Shown here: piece after piece, positions 34,611 through 43,482 of the stretch
Layout: each line of letters begins with the position of its first letter
Position numbering within the stretch: the stretch's first letter is position 1
Origin: Kushneria marisflavi
GTDB lineage: Bacteria; Pseudomonadota; Gammaproteobacteria; Pseudomonadales; Halomonadaceae
Assembly: GCF_002157205.1 (NCBI RefSeq)
Contig: NZ_CP021358.1
Span: 1,178,001 to 1,242,000 of the forward strand
DNA length: 64,000 nt
Direction: 5' to 3'
Position numbers and translations under genes: made by a program
Notes under the pieces: model-generated
What the model saw: only the letters and a program-made list of their open reading frames with translations
Told to the model about the DNA's origin: nothing
The model's database searches: none

Positions 34611-34742
34611 TCAGTTGGCAGCGTCCTGAATGGACTCACCACCTTCTTCGATGTCCTGACCTGCACCACCGACAGTGTTACAGGCTGACAGCGCGGCTGC
34701 GGAAAAGAGGGCAATCAGCATCATGCTCATCCATTTTTTCAT
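34611..34742 (-). CDS. entericidin EcnA/B-family lipoprotein
   Basis: 43 residues: MKKWMSMMLIALFSAAALSAC signal with lipidated Cys21, then the entericidin-type mature part NTVGGAGQDIEEGGESIQDAAN. AAGGAG precedes ATG 34742. Entericidins are small envelope lipoproteins linked to stress or cell lysis. E. coli has an A/B antidote-toxin pair, but only one copy is present here. It is monocistronic. Confidence 0.88.
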   Translation of the reverse strand: MKKWMSMMLIALFSAAALSACNTVGGAGQDIEEGGESIQDAAN

Positions 34743-34916
34743 GTCACAACTCCTTGTAGATCGGGTGATATGGGTGCCCTCGTCCAGAGTAGATGGACTC
34801 GTCATTGCGTTCCCATGACATGAGCCTGGCATTTTTTGCGCCGGTTTGCATTTTCACCATCGATCGCCTCCAATGCCCTGATCTTCCTGATCCTTTATCG
34901 CTTACGGAGCTTCAAC

Positions 34917-35336
34917 ATGGCCTTTGCGCTACATGAAAGACTGGCCGCGGACACGCTGCTGGTGGCCTCGCTCGAACTTTGCGAGCTGCGTTTGATGAAC
35001 GACACCCGCTTTGTCTGGGCGCTATTGATACCGCAGCGAGAGGGCATTCGTGAAAGTTTCGAGCTGCCGACATCCGAGCGAGCACAGCTCTGGCAAGAAG
35101 TTGATCAGCTGGGCGCGTTCATGATGCGCCACACAGGCGCCGACAAGATCAACATCGGTGCGCTGGGCAACATGGTGCCTCAGCTGCATGTGCATGTGAT
35201 CGCGCGCTCACAGGGTGATGACGCCTGGCCTGGGCCGGTCTGGGGATCAGGTCAGGCACAGCCGCTGGAAGAAGAGACCCGCCAGACGCGCCTGGCACTG
35301 CTGCAGCGTTTCGCTGATGAGTTTAAAGGCGGCTGA
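34917..35336 (+). CDS. HIT-family protein
   Basis: 139 residues, cytoplasmic HIT (histidine triad) nucleotide-binding fold. The triad segment is QLHVHVIAR: His91 and His93 are present while the first triad His is Gln89, a variant I recall in short gammaproteobacterial HIT proteins. The C-terminal DDAWPGPVWG is typical. ATG 34917 has CGGAG upstream; in-frame codons further 5' look non-coding. Probable nucleotide hydrolase or transferase; substrate unknown. Ends one base before the convergent lipoprotein gene. Confidence 0.85.
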   Translation: MAFALHERLAADTLLVASLELCELRLMNDTRFVWALLIPQREGIRESFELPTSERAQLWQEVDQLGAFMMRHTGADKINIGALGNMVPQLHVHVIARSQGDDAWPGPVWGSGQAQPLEEETRQTRLALLQRFADEFKGG

Positions 35337-35337
35337 C

Positions 35338-35760
35338 TCAGGGCGTCACGGTGGCCGGTGCTGACAGCGGCCCTTCGCCGAGACGCTCGGCAATGGCAGT
35401 GGTCAGCCGATCAAAGTCTCCCACACCCAGCGCCGCATTGCCCTGCCAGCCCTGGAGCTGAAGTTCGCTCCCCCTCAAAGCGCCTTTCACATGGGCCTCG
35501 ACGCGCCACTCCGGGCGGGACGCGTATCTGGCACGAAGTTCACCGAGCGCGTGATCGCCGTAAACGATGACGAAGCCGCGCTCGGCCAGTGTCGCCATGG
35601 TGGCCTGCAGGACCTGATCGGGCGGTGCGTTGAAGTGCTGCAGACGCTCGGGTGGCGGCAGCGATGAGGTCGTGGCACAGGCAGCGAGAGACCCCATCAG
35701 TGCCAGCGTGAAAAGAGCACGCGTGATGTGTCGCACGCCGCGTTTGTATCCGGGAATCAT
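35338..35760 (-). CDS. putative lipoprotein
   Basis: 140 residues with a lipoprotein signal ending LAAC (Cys28). The mature part has no family I recognise: PPDQVLQATMATLAERGFVIVYGDHALGELRARY suggests a compact alpha/beta fold. The ATG overlaps the stop of the upstream lipoprotein gene by 4 bases, so the pair is co-translated. Both have an ALEAQGYEVRASD / LAERGFVIVYGD-like segment, so they may be distant relatives or partners. Confidence 0.75.
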   Translation of the reverse strand: MIPGYKRGVRHITRALFTLALMGSLAACATTSSLPPPERLQHFNAPPDQVLQATMATLAERGFVIVYGDHALGELRARYASRPEWRVEAHVKGALRGSELQLQGWQGNAALGVGDFDRLTTAIAERLGEGPLSAPATVTP

Positions 35761-36314
35761 GAGCCTTCTCCCGAGTTCGCCAGCGCCTGATTGATGGCCG
35801 CATGCGTCTGCTGACAGAAGGGTTGTGGAGAAGCCGGGCGAGCATCGATAACGAAACCATCCGGCGACACGACCGTCACACTGCGCACCGCCAGATAGCG
35901 CTGCCCATCGGCACTGACCGATACGCGCTCAACGCTATAGGGGTCCGAGCGAAAGACATTGAAGGGATCTCCAAATCCCACCCCCAGCATGCCCCCTCTA
36001 CGGTGGCCGCCAAACCATCCCATACTGCTGCCCCGCCACTGGCGAGTCGCCCCCAGCCCCGGCTGGCGCGTGATGCGCTCGGCACTGACCAGTCCCAGCT
36101 CGACATCGCTGGCGCGGACTTCATAGCCCTGGGCTTCAAGCGCAGCGGCAATGGCGCCAACCTGCGCCAGACGCGTGCCGCCGTAAGTGGCGTAGCACGA
36201 CTCAGGCAGTGACTGAGCCTGAACATCCAGCGGCCGAGTCGAGGACAGGGAGCTACAGCCTGTCAGCACAAGGCTCAGCAATGACAGGGTCATGAACGAC
36301 TGAATGGATGGCAT
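35757..36314 (-). CDS. putative lipoprotein with Gly-rich segment
   Basis: 185 residues, lipobox LTGC (Cys20). The mature region includes VGAIAAALEAQGYEVRASDVELGLVSAERITRQ and a Gly/Trp/Arg-rich stretch (GSSMGWFGGHRRGGMLGVGFG) before a beta-rich C-terminus. Two further Cys are present (ESCYATYGG, QPFCQQTHAA). ATG 36314 is preferred because GGGGA lies nine bases upstream. First of two coupled lipoprotein genes; function unknown, outer envelope location expected. The 295-base gap before betT holds the divergent promoters; no specific site recognised. Confidence 0.72.
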   Translation of the reverse strand: MPSIQSFMTLSLLSLVLTGCSSLSSTRPLDVQAQSLPESCYATYGGTRLAQVGAIAAALEAQGYEVRASDVELGLVSAERITRQPGLGATRQWRGSSMGWFGGHRRGGMLGVGFGDPFNVFRSDPYSVERVSVSADGQRYLAVRSVTVVSPDGFVIDARPASPQPFCQQTHAAINQALANSGEGS

Positions 36315-36609
36315 GGCGTGCATCCCCGGTGAAATATCCCTGACACCCAAAGGTGATCCCATGGGAAGACATACGGTCCCTACCCTGCCTAGACAGTAGA
36401 GTGAATATGAAACGCCCGCAATATGACGTTCAGGGGGCAGCAGGGTCAGCGGCCGCCATGCCCCGGCAATGGCATTTTGCCTGAGCCATTCGACACCCGG
36501 AGCGGTATGTGTAAAGAGAAGACACTGGCTGGATACCGGCAACGGGCCTGGAATTCGAAAAATTATAAGTTAGCCTTATCGGTCCAACCATAAACAAGGA
36601 TGTACGCTT

Positions 36610-38628
36610 ATGGCTGATGACGCCAATCCGCCTACCGTTGCCAAACTGAACCCGCCCGTTTTTTATACCTCTGCCGGCATTATCGTTGCCTTTGTCATCT
36701 TTGCCGTCGTGGCCCCAGAGCTTGCCGGCAGCGCCTTTGGCCAGGCCCAGAGCTGGGTGATCGATACCTTTGGCTGGTTCTATCTGCTTGCCATGGGGGT
36801 GTATCTCATCTTCGCCCTCTATCTGGCCATGTCACGCCACGGTCAGGTCCGACTGGGGCCGGATCACAGTGAACCCGAATACAGCTATAGCTCGTGGTTT
36901 GCGATGCTGTTTGCCGCCGGTATGGGTATCGGCATCATGTACTACGGGGTCGCCGAGCCGGTGACGCACTACATGAACCCACCCACCGGCGAGGGCAGCA
37001 CGCCAGCGGCCGCCAGGCAGGCCATGGAGATCACCTTCTTTCACTGGGGGCTTCACCCCTGGGGCGTTTATGCCGTCGTGGCACTGGCACTGGCCTATTT
37101 CAGCTTTCGCCATAACCTGCCGCTGCGCCTGAGCTCCGCACTTTATCCACTGATCGGCAAGCGCATTCATGGCCCGATCGGTTACGCCGTCGATATCTTT
37201 GCCGTCTTTGGCACCATGTTCGGTCTGGCAACCTCGCTGGGCCTGGGCGTCATGCAGATCAGTTCGGGACTCAACTTCCTGTTCGGCTTTCCCGACACGC
37301 TGATGAGCCAGATCATCCTGATTGCCGCCATCACGGGGGCCGCGACCTGCTCGGTGTCTCTGGGACTGGATGGCGGGGTCAAGCGCCTGTCGGAAATGAA
37401 CCTGTGGCTGGTCTTTGTGCTGCTGCTGTTTGTGATCGTGGTCGGTCCGACACTGTTCAGCTTTCAGTCGCTGGCGCAGAACGTGGGCTCCTACTTTTCC
37501 GGCGTGGTGGATCGTACCTTTAACATCTACGCCTATCTGGGCGATGAAGACGCCAATACCTGGCTGGGCAACTGGACGCTGTTTTACTGGGGCTGGTGGA
37601 TTGCCTGGTCGCCCTTTGTCGGCATGTTTGTCGCACGCGTGTCTCGTGGCCGCCGCATTCGCGAATTTGTTCTGGGCGTGCTGTTTGTGCCGGCCGGCTT
37701 TAATTTCATCTGGATGACCTTTTTCGGCGATGGCGCCATCCACATGATCGCCACCGAAGGGCTGAGCCAGCTGTCAGACGCCGTCAATCAAAGCAGTTCG
37801 ATCGCGCTGTTCGAGTTCCTGAACCTGCTGCCGATGTCGTCAGTGACCTCAACGATTGCCGTGCTGCTGGTGGCCACCTTCTTTGTGACCTCGGCCGACT
37901 CGGGCTCGCTGGTCATGGATCTTCTGACCTCAAAGGACGGTGACGAATCCCCGGTGCTTCAGCGTATCTTCTGGGCCGTCAGCTCCGGCGTGGTCGCCGT
38001 TGCCCTGCTGATTGCCGGTGGCCTGCAGGCCCTTCAGGCCGCTGCCCTGCTGGCCGCGCTGCCCTTCTCGGTCATTTTAATGGTGATCTGCTATGGGCTG
38101 CTCAAGGCGCTCAGGGTCGAGGCCGTCAAGCAGGACAGCCTGCGCCATTTGATGAACACACCGGGCAACGTCTCTAGAGTGGCGGCCGGCAACACACCCG
38201 GCAAGACCGACTACTGGCAGACGCGTCTGCAAACGCTGGTAACCTCGCCGCGCAGGCAGCAGGTCTCGACGTTTTTGCATGACACCGCCGAGGTGGCCAT
38301 GAAGGAGGTCGGCGAGGAGTTTGAAAAACAGTCGCTTGATATCAGGATCACCGAAGAGGATGACCGCTGCTATCTGCGCGTGGACCACGGCGAGGAGAAC
38401 GACTTCGTCTATGGCGTGCGTATTCGCCGCTACGCTGCGCCCTCCTTTGCCATGAGCGGCATGCGACGTCATGACAGCTCGAAGGACAACAACGACTATC
38501 GCGCCGAAGTCTTCCTGCGCGAAGGCGGGCAGAAATACAACATCATGGGCTATACGAAACAGCAGGTGATCGGTGACATTCTCGATCAGTATGAAAAACA
38601 CCTGCATTTCCTGCATATCATGCGCTAG
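36610..38628 (+). CDS. betT: high-affinity choline transporter, BCCT family
   Basis: 672 residues, 12 membrane segments plus a long C-terminal cytoplasmic domain (about 530-672), like E. coli BetT. The N-terminal PPVFYTSAG, the glycine-rich FAAGMGIGIMYYGVAEPV, the BCCT signature WTLFYWGWWIAWSPFVGMF followed by RVSRGRRIREF, and the C-terminal YTKQQVIGDILDQYEKHLHFLH all match BetT. Role: proton- or sodium-driven uptake of choline for conversion to glycine betaine under salt stress. No betIBA genes are adjacent, so betaine synthesis would be encoded elsewhere; direct uptake of another quaternary amine is the alternative. Confidence 0.9.
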   Translation: MADDANPPTVAKLNPPVFYTSAGIIVAFVIFAVVAPELAGSAFGQAQSWVIDTFGWFYLLAMGVYLIFALYLAMSRHGQVRLGPDHSEPEYSYSSWFAMLFAAGMGIGIMYYGVAEPVTHYMNPPTGEGSTPAAARQAMEITFFHWGLHPWGVYAVVALALAYFSFRHNLPLRLSSALYPLIGKRIHGPIGYAVDIFAVFGTMFGLATSLGLGVMQISSGLNFLFGFPDTLMSQIILIAAITGAATCSVSLGLDGGVKRLSEMNLWLVFVLLLFVIVVGPTLFSFQSLAQNVGSYFSGVVDRTFNIYAYLGDEDANTWLGNWTLFYWGWWIAWSPFVGMFVARVSRGRRIREFVLGVLFVPAGFNFIWMTFFGDGAIHMIATEGLSQLSDAVNQSSSIALFEFLNLLPMSSVTSTIAVLLVATFFVTSADSGSLVMDLLTSKDGDESPVLQRIFWAVSSGVVAVALLIAGGLQALQAAALLAALPFSVILMVICYGLLKALRVEAVKQDSLRHLMNTPGNVSRVAAGNTPGKTDYWQTRLQTLVTSPRRQQVSTFLHDTAEVAMKEVGEEFEKQSLDIRITEEDDRCYLRVDHGEENDFVYGVRIRRYAAPSFAMSGMRRHDSSKDNNDYRAEVFLREGGQKYNIMGYTKQQVIGDILDQYEKHLHFLHIMR

Positions 38629-38647
38629 TTCTGGTCCCTTCCAACCT

Positions 38648-38671
38648 GGCCCGCCTCGGTGCGGGCCTTTT
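38648..38671 (+). terminator. intrinsic terminator after betT
   Basis: Stem GGCCCGC / GCGGGCC around CTCGGT followed by TTTT, 20 bases after the betT stop. Confidence 0.85.
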
Positions 38672-38754
38672 CATGTCATGGCGACAGGCGCTATTGGCCG
38701 TTATCAGGCGTGCCGGGTATGCTCATGGCTCACTGTCTCGAACGGAATGCCTGC

Positions 38755-39888
38755 ATGCATATTCTGATTGCCCCCGACAGCTTCAAGGATGCCCTGGGCG
38801 CTACGGACGCCGCCAACGCCATCGCCGAAGGCGTTCGCCAGGCGGCACCGAATGCCGACTGGACACTTTGTCCGCTGGGCGATGGCGGCGAAGGCACGCT
38901 GGAAGCCCTGCTGACCGCCAGTGGGGCCGAAGCGCGCAGTCTTGAGGTTCATGACGCCCTGAACCGTCCTCGCATGGCGCAGTGGGGCTGGATCGAGGCA
39001 CGCCGAACCGCCATCGTCGAACTGGCGGAGGCCAGCGGTCTGCAGCATCTGACGCAGGAAGAGCGCGACGCCCTGCATACCACCACCCGGGGCGTGGGCG
39101 AGCTGATTCATGCCACCCTCGAAGCCGGGGCCGAGCACCTGATTCTGACACTGGGCGGCAGCGCCACCAATGACGGCGGTGCCGGCATGATGAGCGCACT
39201 GGGCGTGCGTTTTCTGGACAACAACGACCAACCCCTCGAGCCCGGCGGCGCCGCTCTGGCCGGGCTTTCCCGCATCGACCTTTCAGGGATCGACCCGCGC
39301 CTTTCGCAGCTGACGGTCGAGGCCGCCGTGGATGTGAATAACCCGTTATGCGGCGATCAGGGCGCCAGCGCCATTTTCGGGCCGCAAAAGGGCGCAACAA
39401 AAGATCAGGTGGGTCAGCTTGATCACGCACTGGCAAGGCTTGCCGACATCACTGTTGATGCGACCGGACGGGATCATCGTGACAGCGCAGGGGCCGGCGC
39501 CGCCGGTGGCATGGGCTTTGCCGCACTGGCCTTTTTGAACGCCACGCTGCGCCCGGGCATTGAGCTGGTCATGGAACAGGTCGGCTTTGAAAAGACGCTG
39601 GAACATACCGACCTGGTCATCACCGGCGAGGGCCGGCTGGATGGCCAGAGCCTGTCCGGCAAGACCCCGATTGGCGTTTCGCGCGCGGCCCGCCGCATGG
39701 GCGTGCCCTGCGTGGTACTGGCCGGCAAGCTGGACAGTGGCTGGGAGAAGGCGCTCGAAGAAGGGGTAACCGCCGCGTTTGCGCTGGCCGACGGCCCGAT
39801 GGCACTGGAAGAAGCGCTTGAGCGCACGCCCGAGCTTTTAAGTGCGCGCAGCGCCTCGATCGTTCGACTGTTCCAGCATGGGCGCTGA
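38755..39888 (+). CDS. glxK: glycerate 2-kinase
   Basis: 377 residues, glycerate kinase type 1 (GarK/GlxK). Phosphorylates D-glycerate to 2-phosphoglycerate. Family segments: IAPDSFKDALGA at the N-terminus, PLGDGGEGTLEAL, TLGGSATNDGGAGMMSALG, DVNNPLCGDQGAS, GAAGGMGFAALAFL, and ITGEGRLDGQSLSGKTP. ATG 38755 is chosen because conserved sequence starts there; the ribosome site is weak. It stands alone between the betT terminator and convergent rmuC, with no glyoxylate genes nearby. The symbol is a family choice (garK is equally possible). Confidence 0.9.
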   Translation: MHILIAPDSFKDALGATDAANAIAEGVRQAAPNADWTLCPLGDGGEGTLEALLTASGAEARSLEVHDALNRPRMAQWGWIEARRTAIVELAEASGLQHLTQEERDALHTTTRGVGELIHATLEAGAEHLILTLGGSATNDGGAGMMSALGVRFLDNNDQPLEPGGAALAGLSRIDLSGIDPRLSQLTVEAAVDVNNPLCGDQGASAIFGPQKGATKDQVGQLDHALARLADITVDATGRDHRDSAGAGAAGGMGFAALAFLNATLRPGIELVMEQVGFEKTLEHTDLVITGEGRLDGQSLSGKTPIGVSRAARRMGVPCVVLAGKLDSGWEKALEEGVTAAFALADGPMALEEALERTPELLSARSASIVRLFQHGR

Positions 39889-39929
39889 ACATTTAATCGA
39901 TGCCTGACCCACTCGATCCTTATCAAGGC

Positions 39930-41396
39930 TCAGTCTTCGTCAAAGCGTAGCGTCTCGCGGTCACTGCCGGGCGTTGAAAGCGCACCATGACGCTCGGCCT
40001 GCTGTGACGCCTGTGCGTCACGGCCCGAGCGGGCACTCTCGCTGACGCTCTCGGGCCAGGGCTTGCGATTGCGAACACCCAGCGCGTTGAGCCGGCCGGC
40101 CTGAGCAATCAGGCTGCCCTGGCCGTCACGCAGGCGGTTCATCGCCTGACGATGGCTACCGGCGGCACGCTCCAGGTGCGTGCCCACTTCCTCCATGCTG
40201 GTCACGAAGCCGTGGCATTTCTCCAGCAGTTTTTCGGCACGCGCGACAATGTCGCGTGCGTTGTCGTTCTGGCGTTCCAGCCGCCAGAGGCCGGCCACCG
40301 TGCGCAGACTGGCCAGCAGCGTGGAAGGCGTCACCAGCACGACATGGCGATCAAAGGCTTCATGAAAGAGGCGGTCATCATGCTCGAACACCGCGGCAAA
40401 GGCGGGTTCGATGGGCATGAACAAAAACACCATGTCCGGTGCGTTGAGCCCCGGCAGGCGCGCGTAGCCCTTGTCGGACAGTGTCTCGATGTGGCTGCGT
40501 ACCGAACGCAAGTGTCGGCGCATGGCCTGCTCGCGAGCCGCGTCGTTTTCGGCCGCCACCACTTCGCTCCAGGCGGTCAGCGACACCTTTGCATCGATGA
40601 TCAGATGACGCGACTCGGGCAGATAGATCACGGCATCCGGGCGTGATCGACCCTGGTCATGGGTCAGCACGACTTCGCGCTCATACTCGATGCCCTGTCG
40701 CAGCCCGGAGCGCTCCAGCACCCGCTCAAGAATCAGCTCGCCCCAGTTGCCCTGCGACTTGCTGTCGCCCTTGAGGGCCCGGGTCAGATTGCTGGCGTCC
40801 TCACTCATCTGACGATTCAGCCCGGCCAGAGACTCCAGCTGGGTGGAAAGCTGGGTGCGCCCCTGCTGCTGCTCGCCGTGCAGGGTTTCAAGGCGGGCCC
40901 GAAACTGCTCGATCTGTTCGCTTACCGGCGTCATCAGGGCGCTGACGCTTTCCCGGGAGTGGCGGGAAAACTGCTGCTGACGCTCATCAAAGATACGCCC
41001 GGCCAGGCGCTCGAACTCATGGGTCAGCTCCTGACGCGCGCTGCCCAGAAGGCTCAGGCGCTCTTCGAAATGAGCCGTATCCCGCTGCTTTTCCACTTCC
41101 AGCCGCGTCGTACGCTCACGGTAATCCGATAGCGCATCGTTGACCTCGGCCAGCCGATGTTCACGCTGTGACAGCTGAGCCCGAAGCTCCTGAGTATGGG
41201 TCTGCTCCCGCTCGAGCAGGGCCTCACGCTCGGCCAGCATGCGCTCGGTATCGCCAACCTGCTCACGCAGACGCTCAAGTTCCTCCTCAAGCGTTTCCAC
41301 CAGCGTGCGCTGGTGCTGGCCACGCCGCCACAGGGCAATGAGTGCGGCAACAGCCAGTGCCGTCACTGCAAAAGAGATCAGCACAGCACTATTCAT
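39930..41396 (-). CDS. rmuC: DNA recombination protein RmuC
   Basis: 488 residues. An N-terminal membrane anchor (about 5-23) is followed by a long coiled coil (about 25-180, rich in Glu, Arg, Gln) and the RmuC nuclease-like domain (about 190-430: NWGELILERVLERSGLRQGIEYERE, RPDAVIYLPESRHLIIDAKVSL, PDMVFLFMPIEPAFAAVFEHD). The C-terminal 50 residues are low-complexity and charged. RmuC limits inversions and other rearrangements between short repeats. Convergent with glxK; no neighbour in a related process. Confidence 0.92.
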   Translation of the reverse strand: MNSAVLISFAVTALAVAALIALWRRGQHQRTLVETLEEELERLREQVGDTERMLAEREALLEREQTHTQELRAQLSQREHRLAEVNDALSDYRERTTRLEVEKQRDTAHFEERLSLLGSARQELTHEFERLAGRIFDERQQQFSRHSRESVSALMTPVSEQIEQFRARLETLHGEQQQGRTQLSTQLESLAGLNRQMSEDASNLTRALKGDSKSQGNWGELILERVLERSGLRQGIEYEREVVLTHDQGRSRPDAVIYLPESRHLIIDAKVSLTAWSEVVAAENDAAREQAMRRHLRSVRSHIETLSDKGYARLPGLNAPDMVFLFMPIEPAFAAVFEHDDRLFHEAFDRHVVLVTPSTLLASLRTVAGLWRLERQNDNARDIVARAEKLLEKCHGFVTSMEEVGTHLERAAGSHRQAMNRLRDGQGSLIAQAGRLNALGVRNRKPWPESVSESARSGRDAQASQQAERHGALSTPGSDRETLRFDED

Positions 41397-41628
41397 GGCA
41401 GGTCACTATTCATGACAAACGAACTTCCAGCGAGACAGGACAACATCAACGAGACGTCAGCTTAACCGAGCCCGGGGGGCCGTGCACCCGTGAGACAGGG
41501 GCTTGATTAGCGTCAGCTGCATGCAGGATGGCGAAGCGGCGTCTACCCTTGAGTGACGATTTTCATAGCGGCCTAATCATGATCAGGCCCTGCTTCAAAA
41601 ATCAGCGTCTCAAGGAGGTAACCTTTCG

Positions 41629-42624
41629 ATGGAAACGATTCAACTCCCCAACAGTGATCTCAGGCCTTCTCGCATTGCACTCGGCACCTGGGCCATTGGT
41701 GGCTGGAAATGGGGCGGCACCGACGAAAAGCAGTCCATTGCGACCGTCCAGAGTGCCGTCGAGCGCGGCATTACCTGCATCGATACTGCCGCGGTCTATG
41801 GCTTTGGCGAATCCGAGCGCCTGGTCGGCAAGGCGCTCAAGGAAGGCGGCATTCGTGACAAGGCGGTGCTGGCGACCAAGTGTGGCCTGAACTGGAACGA
41901 AGACGGCCCCTATCGCGATGCCAGCCGTGGACGCATCGAGCAGGAAATCAACGACAGCCTCAAGCGACTGCAGACCGACTATATCGATCTTTATCAGCTG
42001 CACTGGCCGGACCCGACCGTTGAACTCGAGGAAGCCGCCACCGTACTGCGTGAACTGAAGGACAGCGGCAAGATCCGGGCTGTGGGGGTCTCTAACTTCT
42101 CGGTCGAACAGATGCGTGCTTTCCAGGAGATCTGCCCGCTCTCCACCATGCAGCCGCCCTACAACCTGTTTGAACGCGAGATCGAGCACGACATCCTGCC
42201 GGCCATTCGCGAAGACGGTGTGGGCACTCTGACCTATGGCGCCCTGTGCCGAGGCCTGCTCTCCGGCAAGATGAACCGCGACACCACCTTCAATGGTGAT
42301 GATCTGCGCAACAGCGACCCGAAATTCCAGTCGCCGCGGTTTGAGCAGTACATCAGCGCGGTCGAAAAGCTCGATGCCTATGCCCAGGAGCACTATAACA
42401 AACGTGTTCTGCATCTGGCCCTGCGCTGGCTGCTCGATCAGCCCGGCGTCTCGGTGGCGCTGTGGGGTGCCCGTCGCCCGGACCAGCTCGACCCGGCCAA
42501 CGAGGTCATGGGCTGGTCACTCGATGACAAGGCCATGCGTGACATCGATGCCATTCTCTCGGAGTGCATCACTGACCCGGTCGGGCCGGAGTTCATGGCG
42601 CCGCCGACGAGGAACGAGGCGTAA
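41629..42624 (+). CDS. aldo/keto reductase
   Basis: 331-residue NADPH-dependent aldo/keto reductase, TIM barrel. The catalytic tetrad is visible: Asp52 and Tyr57 (IDTAAVYGFGESE), Lys84 (LATKCGL) and His125 (YQLHWPDP). The cofactor segment VALWGARRPDQL is near the C-terminus. AGGAGGT precedes the ATG. The last 28 bases of the gene recur downstream (42652-42680). It is upstream of two DJ-1/PfpI genes, so it may belong to a carbonyl-stress group; that is inference. Confidence 0.92.
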   Translation: METIQLPNSDLRPSRIALGTWAIGGWKWGGTDEKQSIATVQSAVERGITCIDTAAVYGFGESERLVGKALKEGGIRDKAVLATKCGLNWNEDGPYRDASRGRIEQEINDSLKRLQTDYIDLYQLHWPDPTVELEEAATVLRELKDSGKIRAVGVSNFSVEQMRAFQEICPLSTMQPPYNLFEREIEHDILPAIREDGVGTLTYGALCRGLLSGKMNRDTTFNGDDLRNSDPKFQSPRFEQYISAVEKLDAYAQEHYNKRVLHLALRWLLDQPGVSVALWGARRPDQLDPANEVMGWSLDDKAMRDIDAILSECITDPVGPEFMAPPTRNEA

Positions 42625-42680
42625 GGCGACATGAAGGTGTTGCTGGACAGGATGGCGCCGCCGAAGAGGAACGAGACGTC
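42595..42680. repeat. 29-base imperfect direct repeat at the reductase 3' end
   Basis: The stretch at 42595-42623 (last codons of the reductase) recurs at 42652-42680 with 25 of 29 bases identical and a 57-base period. Read in the +1 frame, the two copies give GAADEERGV-like and GAAEEERDV-like peptides. The second copy continues open as VILFGLSVSSDSPATCL... to a TGA just before 42842, without a start codon or ribosome site. It may be a remnant of a lost gene or a local duplication. Confidence 0.55.
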
Positions 42681-42868
42681 ATCCTGTTCGGGCTGTCGGT
42701 GAGCAGCGACTCGCCGGCGACCTGTCTAAAAGATGTTCTGGACCTGGTCCATGACAGAAAACTGCCCATCACCACGGCAGTGCAGGCAGTACCCTTGAAA
42801 TGCCTTTTCATCGACCGCAAGTCATTTAAAGGCACATATTGAAACCACCAAAGGATTGGGGGAGAAAC

Positions 42869-43432
42869 ATGAGTCAGGATCTAATGGGCGTTCGCGTCGC
42901 GATTATGGCTACCGACGGCTTTGAAGAGTCGGAGCTGGCCGTACCCAGGGCCACGCTGACCGCCGAGGGCATCGAAGTACACATTGTCGCCCCCGAACGC
43001 GGCACGATTCGTGCCTGGGCCGAAACCCAATGGGGTGAGGACTATCCCGTCGACAAGAGCCTCGATGAAGTCAGCTCGCACGACTACCACGCGCTGGTAC
43101 TGCCGGGCGGCGTCCTCAACCCGGATAACCTGCGCACCAATGAGAAGGCGCTGACCTTCGCCCGCGATTTCTTCAAGGAAGGCAAGCCGGTAGCCGCCAT
43201 CTGCCACGCGGCCTGGACACTGATCAACGCAGGCGTGGTCGAGGGTCGCCGCATGACTTCGGTTCCGTCGCTTCGCAAGGATCTGGAAAATGCCGGCGCG
43301 AAGTGGGAAGACAGTGAGGTCGTCTGCGATAGCGCTCTTGTCACCAGCCGTCTGCCGAAGGATCTGGATGCCTTTTGCAGCAAGCTGATCGAAGAGATTC
43401 ATGAAGGCCGTCATCGCAAGCAGCACGCGTAA
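42869..43432 (+). CDS. DJ-1/PfpI-family protein, copy 1
   Basis: 187 residues, type-1 glutamine-amidotransferase-like DJ-1/PfpI fold. The nucleophile-elbow Cys112 lies in AAICHAAW, with the acidic residue in TDGFEESELAVP and LVLPGGV preceding. Bacterial members include YhbO/PfpI-type stress proteins with glyoxalase or deglycase activity. GGGGGAG lies before ATG 42869. It is a tandem paralogue of the next gene; both end in EGRHRxQHA. Confidence 0.9.
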   Translation: MSQDLMGVRVAIMATDGFEESELAVPRATLTAEGIEVHIVAPERGTIRAWAETQWGEDYPVDKSLDEVSSHDYHALVLPGGVLNPDNLRTNEKALTFARDFFKEGKPVAAICHAAWTLINAGVVEGRRMTSVPSLRKDLENAGAKWEDSEVVCDSALVTSRLPKDLDAFCSKLIEEIHEGRHRKQHA

Positions 43433-43482
43433 GACGCCACCGATATCTACCCTCCAATGTCCAGGATAAGGAGTGTTCTGAC

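Noticed and set aside
42593..42835. 80-residue minus-strand frame between the reductase and DJ-1 genes
   Set aside because: Low-complexity Ser/Arg/Pro sequence generated by the direct repeat; no ribosome site.
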